64,000 bases of DNA from positions 1 to 64,000 of the forward strand of contig NZ_VZOV01000012.1 in assembly GCF_008801915.1 (NCBI RefSeq), written 5' to 3'. The notes below the pieces were generated by a model. That model had not been told where the DNA came from and did not search any database. It saw nothing but the letters and a program-made list of their open reading frames with translations. The translations under genes were made by a program, and so were the position numbers. Source of the DNA: Cupriavidus gilardii. GTDB taxonomy: Bacteria; Pseudomonadota; Gammaproteobacteria; Burkholderiales; Burkholderiaceae. Shown here piece after piece: positions 60,082-64,000 of this stretch. Position 1 is the stretch's first letter. Each line of letters starts with the position of its first letter.

Positions 60082-60944
60082 GATGGCGTACCGTCTGTTG
60101 CCCTATCGATGTAAAAGCGTTCCAGGGCGCCAATGATTTCTTCGGCTGTGTCCACGCAGGTAAACAAGTCGAGATCGGATGGTGATACGTAGCCTTCGTC
60201 GAGCAGAAGGTCGAAATCAACAGCCCGGCGCCAGAAGATGCGACCGACCAGAACCACCGGAATCCGCTGCATCTTGCCGGTTTGGATCAAAGTCAACACT
60301 TCGAATAATTCATCGAGCGTGCCGAAGCCGCCCGGAAAGGTCACCAGACCACGCGCATGCATCAGGAAATGCATCTTGCGCAGCGCGAAATAGTGGAACC
60401 GGAACGCCAGCTCCGGACACATGTAGGAGTTCGGGGTTTGTTCGTGCGGCAACGTGATGTTGAGCCCGATCGAGCGAGCCCCGGCATCGAAAGCACCGCG
60501 ATTGGCTGCCTCCATGATGCCTGGCCCGCCACCGGTGATGACGACGAAATCGCACCGCTCCTGTTGCTGGAAGCGCTTGGAAATCAGGTGGGCGAAGCGC
60601 TGTGCCTCTTCGTAGTAGCGCGCCTGTTCCACGCGGCGGCGGGCTCGGGAGAGCTCTTGTGTCAGCTTGGAATTCTGCGGCGTGGTGCGCGCCTGCTGCT
60701 CCAGCGCGTCAAGGCGGGCGGTGGCCGTCTCGGCGTCGCTGACGCGTGCACTGCCGAAGACCACCACCGTCGAATGGACGCCTTGTTCGTGCAGGATGCG
60801 CTCGGGCTTGAGCAGCTCAAGCTGCAGGCGCAATGGCCGAAGCTCTTCCTGGCCAAGCAAATCGATGTCTTCGTACGCAAGACGGTACGTAGGTGAATCG
60901 AGGATGGCGCGCAGGCGCTCGTCAGGATCAGCGGATGGGGTCAT
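60078..60944 (-). CDS. LOG-family (TIGR00730-type) nucleotide-hydrolase-like protein
   Basis: A 288-residue Rossmann-fold protein with the LOG signatures GGGPGIMEA (138-146) and PGGFGTLDE (204-212). Family members free cytokinin-like bases or act as pyrimidine/purine-5'-monophosphate nucleosidases; the old label lysine decarboxylase is wrong. It has a longer N-terminal region (about 60 residues) than plant-type LOG. It overlaps both neighbours by four bases. Confidence 0.9.
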   Translation of the reverse strand: MTPSADPDERLRAILDSPTYRLAYEDIDLLGQEELRPLRLQLELLKPERILHEQGVHSTVVVFGSARVSDAETATARLDALEQQARTTPQNSKLTQELSRARRRVEQARYYEEAQRFAHLISKRFQQQERCDFVVITGGGPGIMEAANRGAFDAGARSIGLNITLPHEQTPNSYMCPELAFRFHYFALRKMHFLMHARGLVTFPGGFGTLDELFEVLTLIQTGKMQRIPVVLVGRIFWRRAVDFDLLLDEGYVSPSDLDLFTCVDTAEEIIGALERFYIDRATDGTPS

Positions 60945-62353
60945 CGCTCGATCGCCAGAAAATCCGGCCAGGGCACCACCTGGCCATGTTCAGGCACCGA
61001 GACCTGCCAGCCAAGCTGCTGTTGCAGGAGTTCCGCAAAATTCTGCGCAGCGGACGGCTCCCCATGCACCACGAAGGTTTGCTCCGGGGCTTGCTTGAAG
61101 CCGCGGGCCCAGGCCATCAGGGCCGGTTGGTCGGCGTGCGCCGAGAGCCCATCGACACTGTGGATCGCCGCGCGCACCGGAATGTCGTCGCCGAAGATGC
61201 GCACGCGTTGAGCGCCATCGACCAGTTGACGGCCAAGTGTTCCCTGCGCCTGGAAGCCGGAGAACAGGACACTGCATTCCTTGCGCGGCAAATTGTGGCG
61301 CAGGTGGTGCCGGATGCGCCCCGCATCGCACATGCCGCTGGCGGAAATGATGATGGCGCCCGAACGAATCTGGTTCAGCGCCATGGACTCTTCGGCACTT
61401 TCCGTGAAATGCAGATACGGCAGGTTTTCGCCGCGCGCGTGCCATCCTGCCAGGCGCTTTGCCTGCTCATCGAACAGCTCAAGGTGCTCGCGTGTGATGC
61501 GCGTGGCTTCCGTGGCCATAGGCGAATCAACGAATACCTTCGGTTGCCGCAGTCGCCCCTCGCTGGTGAGACGGTGCAGGTGGTAGAGGACTTCCTGGGT
61601 TCGACCGACCGCGAAGGCCGGCACGATGACGTTGCCACCGCGCTCGAACAGGGTTTTCTCGACGATGCCGATCATCTCCTCTTCGGTGGCCGAGAGGTCC
61701 TTGTGCTGGCGGTTGCCATAGGTGGACTCGATGACGAGGATGTCGGCGTCCTCGATGGGTGTCGGGTCGCGCAATATCGGGCGTCCCGGCTGGCCAAGGT
61801 CGCCACTGAATACCAGTTTCGTCGGGTAGCCATACTCGGTGACCCAGACTTCGATAATGGCCGATCCGAGGATGTGTCCGGCATCGCGAAAGCGTGCGCG
61901 CACCCCGACACGGGGCGCGAACTCCCGGTCGTATTCGATGCCTCGTACTTGTTGCAGGCATTCGCGCGCATCCTGCAGCGTGTACAGCGGCGGCAGCGCA
62001 TCCTCTCCACGGGATCTTTTGGCACTGCGTTTTGCATCGCTCTCCTGGATGTGTGCGCTATCGGGCAGCATCACGCCCAGCAGATCAACCGTAGCGGGAG
62101 TGGCGTAGATGGCTCCTTTGAACCCAGCGCGCGTGAGTTTGGGCAACAGTCCGCTATGGTCGATATGGGCATGGGTCAGGAGCACGAAGTCGATCGACGC
62201 CGGATCGAACGTGAACGGCTCGCGATTGCGCGCCGCCGCCGTGCGCCCGCCCTGAACCATGCCGCAATCCACCAGGAAGCGCAGGTTGAGCGCCTCCACC
62301 AGGAAGCACGATCCGGTGACTTCACGCGCAGCGCCCAGAAAGTTCAGTTTCAT
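60941..62353 (-). CDS. Metallo-beta-lactamase/beta-CASP RNase-like protein
   Basis: A 470-residue enzyme with the MBL zinc motif HAHIDH (61-66), further ligands in FRDAGHILGSA and FSGDLGQPGRP, the beta-CASP domain (VPAFAVGRTQEVLYHL) and the KH-like/RMMBL tail with HSVDGLSAHADQ. It belongs to the YSH1/CPSF73-like group, probably an RNA endonuclease. In stress islands it accompanies xfp and LOG genes. ATG 62353 gives the standard start MKLNFLGAAREVTGSCF. Confidence 0.93.
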   Translation of the reverse strand: MKLNFLGAAREVTGSCFLVEALNLRFLVDCGMVQGGRTAAARNREPFTFDPASIDFVLLTHAHIDHSGLLPKLTRAGFKGAIYATPATVDLLGVMLPDSAHIQESDAKRSAKRSRGEDALPPLYTLQDARECLQQVRGIEYDREFAPRVGVRARFRDAGHILGSAIIEVWVTEYGYPTKLVFSGDLGQPGRPILRDPTPIEDADILVIESTYGNRQHKDLSATEEEMIGIVEKTLFERGGNVIVPAFAVGRTQEVLYHLHRLTSEGRLRQPKVFVDSPMATEATRITREHLELFDEQAKRLAGWHARGENLPYLHFTESAEESMALNQIRSGAIIISASGMCDAGRIRHHLRHNLPRKECSVLFSGFQAQGTLGRQLVDGAQRVRIFGDDIPVRAAIHSVDGLSAHADQPALMAWARGFKQAPEQTFVVHGEPSAAQNFAELLQQQLGWQVSVPEHGQVVPWPDFLAIER

Positions 62354-62369
62354 AGGATGCTCACTCGGG

Positions 62370-62570
62370 TTATTTCTTTTGCATCGGGCAGGTGCTCACG
62401 CCGAGCAGGCGGTAACCTAGGCAGCGACCCGCCAGGCCGGTGATCAACGGCATGATTCCAATGAGCCCCAGCCAGCGCCACGGTGAATCCAGCCACAACG
62501 GCAAGCTGAGCAGGATCAGGCCGATGACGACGCGCGCGATGCGGTCGAGATTTCCTACGTTGATTTGCAT
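62370..62570 (-). CDS. DUF2892 small inner-membrane protein
   Basis: A 66-residue protein with two hydrophobic helices (about 12-30 and 32-50), matching DUF2892 (MQINVGNLDRIARVVIGLIL, then CLGYRLLGVSTC). Some relatives carry a rhodanese domain; this one does not. GGAGATCACC stands just before ATG 62570, which settles the start; the frame upstream is ignored. Function unknown. Confidence 0.88.
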   Translation of the reverse strand: MQINVGNLDRIARVVIGLILLSLPLWLDSPWRWLGLIGIMPLITGLAGRCLGYRLLGVSTCPMQKK

Positions 62571-62590
62571 GGTGATCTCCTTTCGTTGAA

Positions 62591-64000
62591 TCAAGGAACT
62601 GAGGGTGCTGCGAGCACAGTTGCGATCGGCTTCAGGGCTGGATTCGTGGTTTGCGATGTCATTGCAGGTGCATCCCAGCCACCACCAAGCGCCTTGTACA
62701 GCGCCACCAACTGCACCGCGGCGCTGGTATGCGCGCGGGCGGCCGCGGTCTCGGCGTCGTGCAAGCTGCGCTGGGCGGCCAGCAGTTCCACCAGTGCAAC
62801 ATCGCCCGCGGCGTAGCGGGCCTTGGCGTAGCCGTAGCTGGTTCGTGCCGCGTCCAAGGCCATGGCGCGGCGCTCCAATGTGTCCAGCCCGCCGTGATAG
62901 TCGCCAAGCGCACGCTCGGCGTCGCCCAGCGCCGCCAGCACCGCCTGCTCATAGGCCAGCGCAGCCTGCTGCTCGGCTGCCTCACGTGCCCGGATTTCAG
63001 CGCGCACGCGGCCGCCGTCGAACAGGCGCCAGGAAATCAGCGGCAGGATGGAAAAACGTGAGCTGGATGCATCGAACCAATCGCCCGTGCTGAGCGCCTG
63101 AAACCCGCCTCCAACACCGATGGAGAGCTTGGGGAAGAGCTCGGCCGTGGCCACGCCGATGTCAGCGGAACTTGCTGCCAGTCGCCGTTCCGCAGCCAGC
63201 ACGTCAGGGCGTCGGCGCAGCAGGTCGGCACGCTCGCCCACCGGCAAGGCACGCAGCGTGCACGGTGCCAATGGGCCGTCGAGCAATGCCAGTTCACGCT
63301 CGGGCGGGGAGCCTAGCAGCACACCCAGGCCAAGCACCGCGGCGCGCTGGCGTGCCTGGATGTCCGGCAGCAGCGCGTTGACGGCGGTCCACTGCGCGTA
63401 GGCCGCCTCTACATCGGCGGCGGATGCGTCGCCCAATGCATGCCGCAGGCGCACCAACTCCAAGGTCTGCTGCAGCGTGTCCAGCGTGGCTTGTTGTGCA
63501 TGCAGCTCGTATCCAGCGCCAACGGCAGTGAACCAGGTGCGCGCAACCTCGGCCGCGACGCGCATGCGCACACCCTGTGCTTCGACTTCGGTGGCTTGCA
63601 GGCGGGCGCTGGCGCCTTCCAGGGCGCGCCGCTTGGCGCCGAACAGATCGGCCTCCCATGCCGCGTCGAAGCCCGCGTCGTAAATGGTCTGGGTGGCGTC
63701 AAGGCCAGGGATGGAGCCAACGGGTAAGGGGCCGTTTTCGCTTTGACGGCGCCGGTTGACGCTGGCCCCAGCGCTAACGGTGGGAAGCCGATCTCCCGCC
63801 ACACGGTCGCGTAGGGCGCGCGCCTCGTCGATGCGTGCCGCGGCTTGGCGCAGATCCAGGTTCTGTGCCAGCGCCGCGCCCATCAGACGGTCAAGGATGG
63901 GATCGTCGAGTGCAGACCACCAACGGGCCAGGTCTGCGGACTGCGATTCGCTCGCCAGAGGCAAGGTCCAGCCGTTGCCGATGTCCACCGGAGGCGGCTC
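62591..64000 (-). CDS. NodT/OprM-type outer-membrane efflux protein (5' end beyond window)
   Basis: At least 469 residues of an outer-membrane channel for RND-type efflux, with the two repeated OEP domains: SADLARWWSALDDPILDRLM near the start, ARIDEARALRDRVAGDRLPT, RPDVLAAERRLAASSADIGV and the second helical repeat to GDVALVELLAAQRSLHDAE. The frame is still open at base 64000, so the lipoprotein signal and start are missing. The inner-membrane pump and periplasmic adaptor are expected to the right. It is the first visible gene of the leftward cargo operon. Confidence 0.92.
   Translation of the reverse strand, partial: EPPPVDIGNGWTLPLASESQSADLARWWSALDDPILDRLMGAALAQNLDLRQAAARIDEARALRDRVAGDRLPTVSAGASVNRRRQSENGPLPVGSIPGLDATQTIYDAGFDAAWEADLFGAKRRALEGASARLQATEVEAQGVRMRVAAEVARTWFTAVGAGYELHAQQATLDTLQQTLELVRLRHALGDASAADVEAAYAQWTAVNALLPDIQARQRAAVLGLGVLLGSPPERELALLDGPLAPCTLRALPVGERADLLRRRPDVLAAERRLAASSADIGVATAELFPKLSIGVGGGFQALSTGDWFDASSSRFSILPLISWRLFDGGRVRAEIRAREAAEQQAALAYEQAVLAALGDAERALGDYHGGLDTLERRAMALDAARTSYGYAKARYAAGDVALVELLAAQRSLHDAETAAARAHTSAAVQLVALYKALGGGWDAPAMTSQTTNPALKPIATVLAAPSVP

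Noticed and set aside
60078..60944. Lysine decarboxylase
   Set aside because: The PGGFGTLDE motif belongs to the LOG family; the decarboxylase label is a historic misannotation.

Overview
The window is a piece of a GC-rich betaproteobacterial chromosome. Gene order and protein sequences fit Burkholderiaceae of the Cupriavidus/Ralstonia type: glnD-map divergent from rpsB-tsf-pyrH-frr-uppS-cdsA-dxr-rseP-bamA-skp-lpxD-fabZ-lpxA-lpxB-rnhB, then ppsR/ppsA and guaB/guaA. Genus is inferred from synteny only; no rRNA or tRNA gene was seen.

Layout. (1) 1-33047 is conserved core chromosome. It holds the start of an arginine-rich pseudouridine synthase, nitrogen sensing (glnD), translation factors and S2, UMP kinase, the isoprenoid, phospholipid, lipid A and outer-membrane assembly cluster, a SpoU-type methyltransferase, PEP synthase with its regulator, an NfeD/slipin pair, smpB/ratA/rnfH, an EamA transporter and the GMP pathway (guaB, guaA). 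(2) At 33048, just after the guaA stop, an integrative and conjugative element (ICE) begins and continues past the right edge. Its backbone resembles the Tn4371-like family: tyrosine recombinase, HicA/HicB-like pair, AlpA, RadC, a small CxxC protein, DUF932, a large ParB, DUF736, an XRE regulator, DUF2958, DUF2285, a second AlpA, RepA with an iteron origin, ParA, a small partition-type protein, DUF2840, the TraF peptidase and a VirD2/MobA-like relaxase with a candidate oriT. The mating-pair genes and the right att site lie outside the window.

Cargo sits in discrete slots. An Abi_C-type gene lies at 36870-37634 and an NTF2-like gene at 42417-42851. A conspicuously AT-richer pair at 44025-46591, an AAA ATPase with a C-terminal TOPRIM-like segment plus a Dam/D12 adenine methylase, lies directly downstream of an XRE regulator; this is the best candidate for an undescribed defence system. 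After the relaxase comes a long leftward operon: a NodT-type efflux protein, DUF2892, a beta-CASP nuclease, a LOG protein, LpxR-like protein, cytochrome c', acetate kinase and phosphoketolase. It looks like a stress and energy island in which phosphoketolase makes acetyl phosphate and acetate kinase turns it into ATP.

The ICE has long non-coding leaders before its backbone genes, and these share modules: a 132-bp module A (two full copies and one fragment), a 107-bp module B (two copies), and a ~160-bp leader C before radC and before the CxxC gene whose central hairpin changes sequence but keeps its pairing. Other regulatory DNA includes TGACGGTAAA repeats and paired CTATCG repeats upstream of the integrase, an operator dyad at the HicA/HicB-like pair, three iterons after repA, and an inverted repeat 26 bp before the relaxase gene.
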